Source: Flavobacteriales bacterium UBA5040
Lineage (GTDB): Bacteria > Bacteroidota > Bacteroidia > Flavobacteriales > Weeksellaceae
DNA: 64,000 bases
Reading direction: 5' to 3'
Assembly (NCBI GenBank): GCA_002415135.1
Contig: DIBY01000024.1
Coordinates: 186,001 to 250,000, forward strand
Position 1 is the first letter of the stretch. Each line of letters starts with the position of its first letter. The notes beneath the pieces were generated by a model, which was given only the letters and a program-made list of their open reading frames with translations, was not told the origin of the DNA and made no database searches. Shown in pieces: positions 33,266 through 43,300 of this stretch. The position numbers were made by a program, and so were the translations under genes.

Positions 33266-33299
33266 TCAAATCCGATTATTTTTAATAAAAACTGCAATA

Positions 33300-35138
33300 T
33301 TATTGATTATCAGCATCATTATTTTCTTCCCGCCTGATTTGTTCACTCATTTCTTCCAGCACTGGCTTGATTGTGCTTTCTGGCAATTCGCTAATTCGAA
33401 TATACATCAACCCATCAATTGCATCATTAAAACTGGGATCTACATTGAATGAAATCACTTTCGCATTCTGCTTGATGTATTTTTTAATGAGAACCGGCAT
33501 TCTCATTTCTGGCTCTAGATCGTCAATAATTTTATCCAGTTTATTTAAATCAGATTCTACCTCATCAAAAAAGAGATGTTTATCACGATCCTTTAATTTT
33601 ACTTTAAAGTCATGTTTAGGATGAATGTATTGAGCTACAGCAGAATCGTAATAGTGAGATCGCATAAACTCGATCATCAGCGATTTTGAAAATTCCGAGA
33701 ATTTATCGGAAATACTCACACCTCCCATCAGGAATTTGTGCTCAGGATTTCTTAAGCAAACATGAACAATACCACGCCACAAAAGGAAAAGCGGTAATGG
33801 CTTCTGCTGATATTCTGAAGAAATATAAGCTCTTCCCATTTCAATGACTTTCCGAAAGAACGGTCGAAGTTCTGGATCAAACTCAAAAAGAGAACTGGTG
33901 TAAAAACCATCAATACCATGCTTTTTCATTACTTCGCAACCCAAAGCCATGCGGTACGCTCCGGCTAATTTCTTGGCTTGACTGTCCCAAAGAAAAAGAT
34001 GATGGTAATGTTCGTCATATTCATCGAGATCAAACGGCAAATTGCTGCCTTCACCAATTTTTCTGAAGGTCAGTTCACGCTGTCGTCCGATCTCCCTCAT
34101 AATCGACGGAATATCGTTGTAGCTGGCGAAAAAGACTTCATAATTCCCATTCCGGAAAAGCATTTTATCATTTTTGCTGAGCGCTTCTATTTCGGCGACG
34201 ATATCTTGAGTAGGTGTTTCATCAATGATATTCTGAACCACATTTTCTTCTTTAAGCAAAGGAAAATTAAGACGCAGATTGGGAATATTTAAGCGATCTG
34301 CCAGCGATTTTCTTTTCTCATAATAAGACTTCAGCAAATGAATTTTCTTTTGTAGAAATTCACCCATTTCTTCGATGCTGTCATGATCTTCTAAAACCTT
34401 TACGGAAACTGGCTTGCCGAGCCGAACCCGAATAGGTTTTTCTCTTTTATGCATCATTTCTGATGGCAACAAGAGTGTTTGTAAATTAGGATGAAGCTTT
34501 GCCATCTGATAAAAAAGCCGGCTGTTCTTCGCATGAAAATACATCGGAACGACTGGAACCTTTGCCATTTTAATCAACTTTAAAGCAGGCTTCTCCCACT
34601 TCTTATCTAAAATCTCACTAAATTCATTATTTCGGTTAGAGACTTCACCCGCCGGAAAAACACCAATACAGCCGCCCTCTTCTAAATGTTTTAAACTGCC
34701 ACGCATTCCAGCAGCACTACTCTTGAGTTCTTTCCTGTTTTCAAAAGGATTTACAGGAATCACATAAGGCTTCATCGGTTCTATTTTCTCCAGTAGAAAA
34801 TTTCCCATGATTTTGAAATCAGGACGGATTTCTGTAAGAATCTTAGTCATCAAAATACCATCAATCGCTCCCAAAGGATGATTGGAAACTAAAATAAACG
34901 GACCTGTTTTAGGAATTCTCGCCAAGTCTTCTTCAAAGACAATATATTTCAAACCACGTTCTCGTACGAAAGAATCGAAGAAATCTTTTCCGACTTTATT
35001 TTTTAAAACGTCGTATAATTTATTGACTTCATCAATTTTCGTCAAACGCATAATTGCCGACGCCGCTGGATTCTTTAAAAACCCTAATTTGCTTAAACCT
35101 GAAGCTTTAATCAAATCAATTTTAGAAATTAAACTCAT
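33300..35138 (-). CDS. OlsF-like bifunctional acyltransferase (PlsC-type domain plus GNAT/hemolysin-type domain)
   Basis: 612 residues from ATG 35138; an in-frame TTG two codons earlier is ignored. The N-terminal half (about 1-300) is a glycerol acyltransferase-like domain with NHPLGAID (His87, Asp93), the HX5D form found in this group, and FPAGEVS. The C-terminal part (about 320-560) is an acetyltransferase-like domain (GxYRMALGCEVMKKHGIDGFYTSSLFEFDP). The fusion is that of OlsF, which makes ornithine lipids: the C-terminal domain N-acylates ornithine and the N-terminal domain O-acylates it. Bacteroidetes can also use glycine. So an aminolipid role is likely, but the amino acid is not known. 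The lysC-like gene lies 6 bp upstream. Confidence 0.75.
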   Translation of the reverse strand: MSLISKIDLIKASGLSKLGFLKNPAASAIMRLTKIDEVNKLYDVLKNKVGKDFFDSFVRERGLKYIVFEEDLARIPKTGPFILVSNHPLGAIDGILMTKILTEIRPDFKIMGNFLLEKIEPMKPYVIPVNPFENRKELKSSAAGMRGSLKHLEEGGCIGVFPAGEVSNRNNEFSEILDKKWEKPALKLIKMAKVPVVPMYFHAKNSRLFYQMAKLHPNLQTLLLPSEMMHKREKPIRVRLGKPVSVKVLEDHDSIEEMGEFLQKKIHLLKSYYEKRKSLADRLNIPNLRLNFPLLKEENVVQNIIDETPTQDIVAEIEALSKNDKMLFRNGNYEVFFASYNDIPSIMREIGRQRELTFRKIGEGSNLPFDLDEYDEHYHHLFLWDSQAKKLAGAYRMALGCEVMKKHGIDGFYTSSLFEFDPELRPFFRKVIEMGRAYISSEYQQKPLPLFLLWRGIVHVCLRNPEHKFLMGGVSISDKFSEFSKSLMIEFMRSHYYDSAVAQYIHPKHDFKVKLKDRDKHLFFDEVESDLNKLDKIIDDLEPEMRMPVLIKKYIKQNAKVISFNVDPSFNDAIDGLMYIRISELPESTIKPVLEEMSEQIRREENNDADNQ

Positions 35139-35144
35139 GGGCAA

Positions 35145-36383
35145 TTAGTTGGTGATAACCTGTATTGTTTTTTGTGAAATCTGTTCGATCAAAATAGTTC
35201 TACCCTGATAAAACTGATTCAACTGCTCTAAATTAGCATTTCTTATCGTATAAAGTGAAACGTTTTTAATAATCTCAGTATTAAATTCTTTTTGAAGTTC
35301 CTCGTCCAGCGCGCCAATCGTCCCGTACATATCTTCTAAACAAAGGTCTAAGGAAATCGCCGAATTCTGCATCAAAGATATTTTAATTTTAAACTTCGCA
35401 AGGAGCGAAAAAATTTGACTCAAATGTTCTTCTGCAATAAACGAGAAATCACGCGTTGCAATTCTCAGCAAATGTTGATTCTCTTTTAAAATAAAAGATT
35501 CTTTCTGACTTCTTTCTTCATAAGCGCCAACTCTGGTTCCGGAGTTTTTAGGTTCCAAAAAAGACTTCACGTAAAAAGGAATATTTTTCTGTTTAAGAGG
35601 TTGTAAGGTTTTCGGGTGAATTACCGAAGCACCGTAATAAGCCATTTCAATTGCATCTTCATAAGAAATCTGACTTAGAAGCGAAACATTTTCAAATTTT
35701 CTTGGATCGCCAGTCATCACTCCTGGAACATCTTTCCAGATCGTCATGGCTTCGGCATTCAGACAGTAAGCAAAAATTGCGGCCGAATAATCAGAACCTT
35801 CTCTTCCCAAAGTCACGGTAAAATTATTATCATCAGAACCGATAAATCCTTGCGTCACATAACATTGATGCTGATTCAGAGCCGACATATTCTTTTCCGT
35901 TTCTTCCCAGTTGACGTTTCCTTCACGGTAATTGCGATCGGTTTTTATAAAATCGCGCGAATCACACCAAGTGTTTTCAAACTGAATATCATTCAAATAC
36001 TGACTTAATATTTTAGAAGAGATCAATTCGCCACAACTCACGACCTGATCGTAAACAAAGTTATAATTAGGTGATTTATTGCGTCTTAAGAAAGATTCGA
36101 TATCACTAAAAAAGATAGAAATCTCGTTAAAAACGGGATGGTTTTCAGTAAATAAATCCTGAGAAATTTCTAAATGTTTGAGCTTTACTTTTTCAATTTC
36201 AGCTTGGTAATCGGTTTTGGCAAAATAGTTTTCGACCACTTTCTCCAGAGCATTGGTTGTTTTTCCCATGGCAGAAACCACGACCAGACAACTCTCAAAA
36301 CCCTGTGTTTCTAAAACCAGGGCCACATTTTTTACACTTTGCGCATCTTTTACCGAAGCACCTCCAAACTTAAAAACTTTCAT
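35145..36383 (-). CDS. Aspartokinase, monofunctional
   Basis: 412 residues; phosphorylates aspartate, the first step to lysine, threonine and methionine. The kinase signature KFGGASVKD is at 5-13 (the usual T is A), with SAMGKTT in place of VSAxGxxT, and TLGREGSDYSAAIFA for the active site. The C-terminal ~120 residues are a regulatory ACT-type region (LLRIATRDFSFIAEEHLSQIFSLLAKFKIKISLMQNSAISL), which normally binds lysine or threonine. There is no fused homoserine dehydrogenase. It sits directly upstream of the OlsF-like gene; the two probably share a transcript without an obvious metabolic link. Confidence 0.92.
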   Translation of the reverse strand: MKVFKFGGASVKDAQSVKNVALVLETQGFESCLVVVSAMGKTTNALEKVVENYFAKTDYQAEIEKVKLKHLEISQDLFTENHPVFNEISIFFSDIESFLRRNKSPNYNFVYDQVVSCGELISSKILSQYLNDIQFENTWCDSRDFIKTDRNYREGNVNWEETEKNMSALNQHQCYVTQGFIGSDDNNFTVTLGREGSDYSAAIFAYCLNAEAMTIWKDVPGVMTGDPRKFENVSLLSQISYEDAIEMAYYGASVIHPKTLQPLKQKNIPFYVKSFLEPKNSGTRVGAYEERSQKESFILKENQHLLRIATRDFSFIAEEHLSQIFSLLAKFKIKISLMQNSAISLDLCLEDMYGTIGALDEELQKEFNTEIIKNVSLYTIRNANLEQLNQFYQGRTILIEQISQKTIQVITN

Positions 36384-36613
36384 CTAAATGATTCATCGTC
36401 AGTATTTTATTTCCTTCAGAATTCAACGCTGCGAAAATTACCAACCGTCAAAATTATTAATTCTCAACGAATAAAAAAAACTTGCCTTCAGATTAAAACT
36501 TAGAAACAAAAAATTACTCAAAAACAAAGACTGACTTCTGTCATTTAATCAAAAGTAATGCTGTTAAATTCAAAGAATTTTACGAAATTTGTAAAAACCC
36601 AAAAAGCAACATA

Positions 36614-37633
36614 ATGTCAGATCAGTCGTTCCAAACCCTTGGTGAATTTATCATCGATAAACAAGAAGATTTTTTATATTCTACCGGTGAATTATCGCGC
36701 CTCCTCAGCGCCATTCGTTTAGCCTCGAAAGTGGTCAACAGACAGGTCAACAAAGCAGGAATTGCCGATATCATTGGTAAAGTCGGTAGCGAAAACATTC
36801 AAGGTGAAGAGCAACAAAAACTGGATGTTCTGGCGAATGAGATTTTCATCGAAGCACTTTCTCAAAGAGAAGTAGTTTGTGGAATCGCCTCCGAAGAAAA
36901 TGACGACTTTATAGAAATCAACACGCACTCTAATGCACACCTGAGTAAATATGTGGTTTTAATCGATCCTTTAGATGGTTCTTCAAATATCGACGTGAAT
37001 GTTTCAGTAGGAACAATTTTCTCTATTTACAGAAGAGTTTCAGAACCTGGAACGCCAGTGGTACTGGAAGATTTTTTACAAAAAGGCGTAAACCAAATCG
37101 CTGCAGGATATGTGGTTTACGGTTCATCGACAATGATTGTATACACGACTGGAAACGGCGTGAATGGTTTTACACTCGATCCAAGTTTGGGAACGTATTA
37201 TCTTTCTCATCCAAATATGCAATTTTCCAGAACGGGTAGCATTTACTCCATCAACGAAGGAAATTATATCAAATTTCCGCAAGGCGTAAAAGATTATATC
37301 AAATTTTGCCAACGTGAAGAGGACGATCGCCCTTACACTTCCCGTTACATCGGAAGTTTGGTTTCTGACTTTCACCGAAACATGATCAAAGGTGGAATTT
37401 ATATTTACCCTTCAACGTCGCAATCACCTAACGGAAAACTTCGACTTTTATACGAATGCAATCCAATGGCTTTCCTGGCAGAACAAGCTGGTGGAAAATG
37501 CACCAACGGTTTCCAGAGAGTGATGGAAATTCAGCCAACCGAACTGCACCAGAGAGTTCCCTTCTTCTGCGGAAGTTACGACATGGTAGAAAAAGCAGAA
37601 GAGTTCATGAAAAATGCTCATCCAGAAGCATAA
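36614..37633 (+). CDS. fbp: Fructose-1,6-bisphosphatase, class I
   Basis: 339 residues; removes the C1 phosphate of fructose 1,6-bisphosphate in gluconeogenesis. The metal and substrate signature [20 protein letters not shown] is present. SEENDD for the metal site precedes it and [35 protein letters not shown] contains the class I C-terminal signature. Length is usual for the class. No AMP-specific inference is made. A dispersed repeat copy lies directly after the stop codon. Confidence 0.96.
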   Translation: MSDQSFQTLGEFIIDKQEDFLYSTGELSRLLSAIRLASKVVNRQVNKAGIADIIGKVGSENIQGEEQQKLDVLANEIFIEALSQREVVCGIASEENDDFIEINTHSNAHLSKYVVLIDPLDGSSNIDVNVSVGTIFSIYRRVSEPGTPVVLEDFLQKGVNQIAAGYVVYGSSTMIVYTTGNGVNGFTLDPSLGTYYLSHPNMQFSRTGSIYSINEGNYIKFPQGVKDYIKFCQREEDDRPYTSRYIGSLVSDFHRNMIKGGIYIYPSTSQSPNGKLRLLYECNPMAFLAEQAGGKCTNGFQRVMEIQPTELHQRVPFFCGSYDMVEKAEEFMKNAHPEA

Positions 37634-37635
37634 CT

Positions 37636-37735
37636 TTTAGAAGCTGTCTCCCGCTATCCGCTGTATCTTTTTGTTTTTCTGTAAAAAACAAAAAGGATGT
37701 CGCTTCTATCGGGGCTAGGGTGAATCGCTGTTCAT
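37636..37735 (-). repeat. Dispersed intergenic element, copy 5 (reverse orientation)
   Basis: Reverse complement: CCCTAGCCCCGATAGAAGCG, CATCCTTTTTG, an ACAGAAA centre, CAAAAAGATACAGCGG, AGCGGGAGACAGCTTCTAAAA. It fills the gap between fbp and the acetyltransferase gene. Confidence 0.7.
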
Positions 37736-37763
37736 AAAAAACCACGCAAATAGACCACTCTGT

Positions 37764-38225
37764 ATGGAAGGAGTAAATATCAAAAGAGCGTTGCCAAGTG
37801 ACCATTCTGTTTTAACTCAAATCACAATAGATGGTAAAGCATTTTGGGGCTATTCAAAAGAGCAATTATCGAACTGGGAAAATGATTTGACCATAACAGA
37901 AAAATATCTTCTAGAAAACGAAACTTATAAATTGATTTTAAACCATGAAATAATCGGTTATTATTCGTTTTTAAAACTAACTGAGAATCACTTAAAATTA
38001 GATTATTTATTTTTATTTCAAAACTTCATCGGCAAAGGATTTGGTCAACTTTTGCTCAATGATTTTCTGGAAAGAGCAAAAAGAATGAACATCATCGATA
38101 TCATTTTAGAGGCTGATCCGAATGCCGAAAATTTTTATAAAAAATTTGGATTCGTAACTTACGACCAACGGGAATCTTCTATCAACGGACGGTTTCTACC
38201 ACAAATGAAATTAGATTTTAATTAA
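37764..38225 (+). CDS. GNAT-family N-acetyltransferase
   Basis: 153 residues with one acetyltransferase fold. LDYLFLFQNFIGKGFGQLLLNDFLERAK carries the acetyl-CoA pyrophosphate loop of the form QxxGKGxG. The motif IILEADPNAENFYKKFGF is the C-terminal part of the domain (NAxxFYxKxGF). Typical length for small-molecule acetyltransferases. The substrate is unknown and the flanking genes (fbp, menC) give no clue. Confidence 0.85.
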   Translation: MEGVNIKRALPSDHSVLTQITIDGKAFWGYSKEQLSNWENDLTITEKYLLENETYKLILNHEIIGYYSFLKLTENHLKLDYLFLFQNFIGKGFGQLLLNDFLERAKRMNIIDIILEADPNAENFYKKFGFVTYDQRESSINGRFLPQMKLDFN

Positions 38226-38258
38226 ATAATCTGATACTTTCTCTTCTATTTACATACT

Positions 38259-39263
38259 ATGAAAACAGCAACTTTTAAACAATATATTTTAGAATTCAAA
38301 CAAGCCAGCGGAACTTCTCGCGGTGTCTTAACGACCAAAGAAACTTATTTTCTGGAAATCACCGAGGGCGATAAAAAAGGAACTGGCGAATGTGGCATTT
38401 TCCGTGGACTCAGTTTCGAAGATGTCCCGGAATATGAAGAAATGCTGCAATGGCTTTGCGATAATATCAACGAAAACAAAAAGGTTCTTAGAAAAGAACT
38501 GCTTCACTTTCCGTCAATTTGGTTTGGTTACGAACAGGCAATGTTGAATTTAAAAAACGGGGAAGATCTTTATTTCCCAGGAGAATTTTCTGAAGGATAT
38601 TCCTCTTTAAAAATCAATGGATTGATTTGGATGGGCGACGCTGATTTCATGAAGCAACAAATTGAGGAAAAGATCAATGAAGGTTTCCAGTGTTTAAAAT
38701 TGAAGATCGGAACGGATTGGAACTCGGAAAAAGAAATTCTGAAACAACTCCGCGCAAATTTTCCGAAAGAAGATTTAGAATTAAGAGTGGACGCCAACGG
38801 AGGATTTACTTTTGAAGAAGCCAAAGTTGTTTTACAGGAACTTGCAGATTTGGACATCCATTCTATAGAACAGCCCATCAAAGCTGGTAATATTGACCAA
38901 ATGGCGGAACTTTGTAAGAACACTCCGACTCCAATTGCTTTAGATGAAGAACTGATCGGAGTTTTGAATTTTGATGATAAAAAAGAGCTTTTAGAAAAAA
39001 TTAATCCACAATTCATTATTTTGAAACCATCTTTAGTTGGAGGCTTCTCGGGTACTGACGAATGGATCTCATTTGCGGAAAGTAAAAAGATTGGCTGGTG
39101 GATCACCTCAGCTTTAGAAAGCAATATCGGACTGAATGCCATTGCTCAATATACTTTTACTAAAAATCCAAAAATCCCACAAGGTTTGGGAACAGGCGGA
39201 TTATTTACCAATAATTTAGAAACGAGATTGGTGCTGCATGGTGACGAACTGATGATGAGATAA
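38259..39263 (+). CDS. menC: o-Succinylbenzoate synthase (menaquinone biosynthesis), enolase superfamily
   Basis: 334 residues. Enolase-superfamily features in order: catalytic-lysine motif CLKLKIG, metal ligands in RVDANGG, EQP and LDEE, and FIILKPSLVGG for the far catalytic lysine. The short N-terminal cap with GTGECGIFRGLS fits MenC of Bacteroidetes rather than the dipeptide epimerase branch. The reaction dehydrates SHCHC to o-succinylbenzoate in menaquinone synthesis. Other men genes are not in the window. Dipeptide epimerase or racemase activity is the main alternative. Confidence 0.8.
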   Translation: MKTATFKQYILEFKQASGTSRGVLTTKETYFLEITEGDKKGTGECGIFRGLSFEDVPEYEEMLQWLCDNINENKKVLRKELLHFPSIWFGYEQAMLNLKNGEDLYFPGEFSEGYSSLKINGLIWMGDADFMKQQIEEKINEGFQCLKLKIGTDWNSEKEILKQLRANFPKEDLELRVDANGGFTFEEAKVVLQELADLDIHSIEQPIKAGNIDQMAELCKNTPTPIALDEELIGVLNFDDKKELLEKINPQFIILKPSLVGGFSGTDEWISFAESKKIGWWITSALESNIGLNAIAQYTFTKNPKIPQGLGTGGLFTNNLETRLVLHGDELMMR

Positions 39264-39327
39264 ATTCACATTATCAAAGTTGATTCCGAAAATTCGAGAT
39301 TGACAAACTATGATTTTGTAATCTTGT

Positions 39328-40290
39328 TTAAAGTTTCTTCAAAATGTCTTTCACAATAAGATCGGCATGAATTCTAGAGTTTTCAATGAACCACAGATGC
39401 GTGTCTTTTCCGCCACAAACAACGCCGGCTAAATACAATCCAGGAACATTGGTTTCCATCGTATCTTCGTTGTAAAAAGGATTCAGACAATCGCCTTGAA
39501 GTTCAATTCCTGAATTTCTCAAGAATTCAAAATTCGGAAGATAACCGGTCATGGCTAAAACAAAATCATTTTCTATTTCATGAACTGTTTGATGCTCATC
39601 TTTAAAAATGATTGTTGTTTGTGTTATTTCCAAGACCTCAGCCTTAAAATGAGCAGCGATGTTGCCCTCTGCAATTCTATTCTCAATATCAGGTTTTACC
39701 CAATATTTTACGCTCTTAGAAATCTCGGCATGACGGATGATCATGGTAACTTCGGCTCCTTTTCGATAAGTTTCTAAGGCAGCATCCACCGCTGAATTAC
39801 TGGATCCAATTACCGCAATTTTCTGATTAGCGTACGGATAGGGTTCAGAATAATAGTGTTTTACTTTCGGCAACTCCTCCCCTTTTACATTCATCTTATT
39901 CGGAATATCATAGAAACCGGTGGCAATAACCACCTTTTTTGCTGAATAAGTAGACTTCGAAGTTTCAATTAGAAAGTGTTCTTCTTTCGTAATTTTTAAA
40001 ACCTCCTCATATAAATTGATACTGATATTTCGATGACGTGAAATTCCCTGATAATATTCCAAAGCATCTCTCCGACCAGGTTTTGGTGAAGTGGTAATAA
40101 AAGGAATATCGGCAATTTCAAGTTTATCTGCAGTAGAAAAAAAAGTCATGTACAAAGGATAGTTGTAAAGCGAATTTACAATCGTTCCTTTTTCAATAAT
40201 GAGATAAGAGAGTCCCGCTTTTTGAGCTTCCAGAGCGCAGTTTAAACCAATCGGTCCGCCGCCAATGATGATGATATCAAATAATTTCAT
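39328..40290 (-). CDS. YpdA-like FAD/NAD(P) oxidoreductase (putative bacillithiol disulfide reductase)
   Basis: 320 residues. It has two dinucleotide-binding motifs: GGGPIG at 10-15 (FAD) and IGSSNSAVDAA at about 160-170 (NAD(P)). The end VPGLYLAGVVCGGKDTHLWFIENSRIHADLIV is typical of YpdA/Bdr. The CxxC active site of thioredoxin reductase is absent, as in YpdA, which in Firmicutes reduces bacillithiol disulfide. Whether this organism makes bacillithiol cannot be seen here. A TAnnTTTG box lies four bases before the ATG. Confidence 0.85.
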   Translation of the reverse strand: MKLFDIIIIGGGPIGLNCALEAQKAGLSYLIIEKGTIVNSLYNYPLYMTFFSTADKLEIADIPFITTSPKPGRRDALEYYQGISRHRNISINLYEEVLKITKEEHFLIETSKSTYSAKKVVIATGFYDIPNKMNVKGEELPKVKHYYSEPYPYANQKIAVIGSSNSAVDAALETYRKGAEVTMIIRHAEISKSVKYWVKPDIENRIAEGNIAAHFKAEVLEITQTTIIFKDEHQTVHEIENDFVLAMTGYLPNFEFLRNSGIELQGDCLNPFYNEDTMETNVPGLYLAGVVCGGKDTHLWFIENSRIHADLIVKDILKKL

Positions 40291-40294
40291 TGTG

Positions 40295-40302
40295 CAAAGA
40301 TA
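40295..40302 (-). promoter_or_regulatory. TAnnTTTG -7 box of the YpdA-like gene, four bases before the ATG
   Basis: TATCTTTG on the minus strand, then CACA and the ATG. No -33 TTTG was found at 19 bp. Confidence 0.6.
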
Positions 40303-40395
40303 TTGAACTGAAATTTCCTAGGTGAAAAAATTCCAAATCTCTTTTATAAGTCATAATGGTTGATGTGGCTTTTAAATAGCATCCAATTGATCAAC

Positions 40396-43300
40396 TTAGT
40401 TTCTATTTTTAACTAAAACCCAGCCGGTAAAAACTCTGCCGTCGGCTAAAGTCAAAACATACCAGTATGAATCCGTTGGCACCACACGGGATAAAGTTTG
40501 ACCATTCCATTCTAAACGGCTTGCACTTTCCTGCTCGAAAACTTTTTCCTTGAACCTATTGAAGACTTTGATGTTGGTTTTCTCACCGTCGAAAACGTTG
40601 AGATCATCAATCACCCAAGTGTCATTGATACCATCGTCATTAGGAGTGAAGGCATTCTTAATATTTAAAACCAAACCTTTCTTAATAACGGCAGCACAGT
40701 CAGACCCTTCAAATTTTACATAGAAAGTGATAACGCCATAAGGCAGATTATAAAAAGCATTTGTTTCCTGATAGTTGATCCCATCAATAGAATACAGAAT
40801 TTTTTTGCTTCCGGTGGCGATCACGGTGTAAGAGTTTCCGCTCGCCATTAAGTTCGTAATAACAGGAACTTCATAAACCTTAACATTGAATTCGGTAGTG
40901 AACGTACAGTTATTATAAGCGGTAACTTTTAAAGTATAAATGCCGGCGGTTTTTACCGATTTCAATTCTTTGGTCGTTGACACGATTTCTCCGGCTGGAT
41001 TTTTCCATTCAAAAGCGATTAGATCCAGATTGGAAAGATCAGGTTTGATATCAACGAAACCTTCCGGACAGAAATAATAATCAGGTAAAGTAAACATTGG
41101 CGTTTTCTTTAACTTCAAATTGATTTCTACAAAACCTGGACAAAATCCTGCAGTATTAACTTTAACAAATATTTTTTGGGGTCCCGAGTTTTCTTTAAAT
41201 AAGTAATTCGTCGGAGCGGCAATTTTATTCGTACCGTTATTCAAATCTAAGAAAGTCGGATAATATTCAAATGATGCGCTACCTGTGAAAATATCGTTTT
41301 CAAACTGCGTTAAATTCACATTTTCTTCGCCGTTATTTCCAGCATCGCAGGCATTAAGTAAAATAGGACCAGCATTATTAAAAGTGATTTTTGTCCCTAA
41401 TCCAAAATCAATGTATGCGGTATCAAAGCAACCAGGGATATTTTCGACGCGTACCCAAATTCTGGTCACAGAAGGCGCAAAACTATATTTCTCTGGATTT
41501 AAAATTGGATTCGTATTATTATCAGCATCCGTTTTAGAAATGAAAAAACTAAAATAATTATCTGCACTTAGCGTGTAAACCATGCGATCGGTAAAATTGG
41601 TTAAATCCACATCGTATAATCCATCAAGATTAGCATCGCAAATATTTCCAATCGTCGAGTTCATTGCTTTTGGCGGAAGATATGTCTGCAGTTCGATAGG
41701 AGCTACAGAATAACAACCAATAGTTTTCGAAGTAAATCTTGCCCAAACTACCTTTCTGGAAATAATGGTAACGATTGTCGAAGAAATTTGTGTAGAAGCA
41801 ATCCCAGCATTCGCAGCGCTTTGTGTTTCATAATAAGAAACTGTTATATCGCCAAGTGGATATGTATTTTCACTTTGAGCAAATAACTGCGGCAAAGCAT
41901 CATTCAGATTAAATGATTCATTGAGATTAAATTCATAATCACATTTTTTGAGCTCTGCACTTTTTAAAATAATTACCGGTAAAAAATTCAGCTGAATATT
42001 TAAAGTACTCACTGAAAAACAACCGCTCGCAAAAGCTACTTTCACATAAACAATGCTGTTTTTAGGAATGACAAAGGTTTTAGGATTACCAATTAAACCT
42101 GTAAGAGAATTGTTGGTAGCGTTATATCCTGTATAATATTGAAACGTAACTGCCTCTGAACCGGTATAAATTTCAGTCTGAAAATTGGTAAGATCAAAAG
42201 GTTCCAATCCATCATTGTTATTATCGCAAACTGAATCCAATACAACCGAAACAGTTGTTTTAATCACTGGAGTTGAAACCAGATTCAATTCTATTTCAAA
42301 TACATCAGAACAACTATAAGATTTAATTCTTACAAAAAGCTTCGCCGTATTCTGAACTTGAATTTGCGTAATTGCATTGTAATTATTCTTCGCGTCTGCA
42401 AGATTGGTAAAATAAGAGACGGTGCCATTTTGCGAGCCTACTATTTTACTACTCAAAGAGGACAGAATCATAGTTTCCTGACCATCATTATTAAAGTCAC
42501 AAACCTCGAACTGAGATTGATTGATGATCACATGAACCAAATTGATCGTCAATGCTTTTACCGCATAACAAGCTGTCGCATCTGAAAATCTGACATAGAA
42601 AGTTTTAGAGATCAAATTACCATTTTCTGTGATCGTCTGCATATTTGAAATAGGATTTCTGTCTGCCTCGGCGTCTGCCATTGTTAAGAAGAAGCTGGTG
42701 GTAATTCCGACCGGAAGCTGAAGCAACATTGCTGGCGCGTAATCATTCAAATCAATATTGACATCATCAGTTCCATTAAAGCAAATATATTCTGTACGAT
42801 CTTTCGATTCAATTTTTGTAAACTTAATTTTTAAGTTAACGGTCGCAATACTGAAACAGCCACCGGGATCCTCAACCCTCACAAAAACCTGATATTGGCC
42901 ATCTTTAATAGTGATCACAGGCATGCCGGTTCCCGCATATGCATCTTGGTAAGTCGCATAAACGGTTGTTTTCACATTTGGATCTGAAGTAACCAGAGGT
43001 CCCAGAACTCCATTTAACGGAAAAAACTCTGTATTATCAATCAAATAATCACAGGTCGCGTATTCATAGTCTACGGGAGAATTTACGGTGGGCGAAGCTT
43101 TGAAATTAATGGTGATTGGTCCAAAAGTCTGACTGCAGGTTGATGTTTTATAAGTGACATACAGCTTTGCATTGTCTACCAGATTAGCCGTTGTGATTTC
43201 ATTGGTATTATTATCAGCATCGGTTTGGGACAGAAAATAATGAATACTTCCGTTAATCGGAGAAGCAAATAATTTACTGTTGAGCAGCGATAATTGGTAA

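Noticed and set aside
37456..37737. 93-codon frame at the end of fbp
   Set aside because: It is out of frame with fbp and continues into a dispersed repeat; no independent support.
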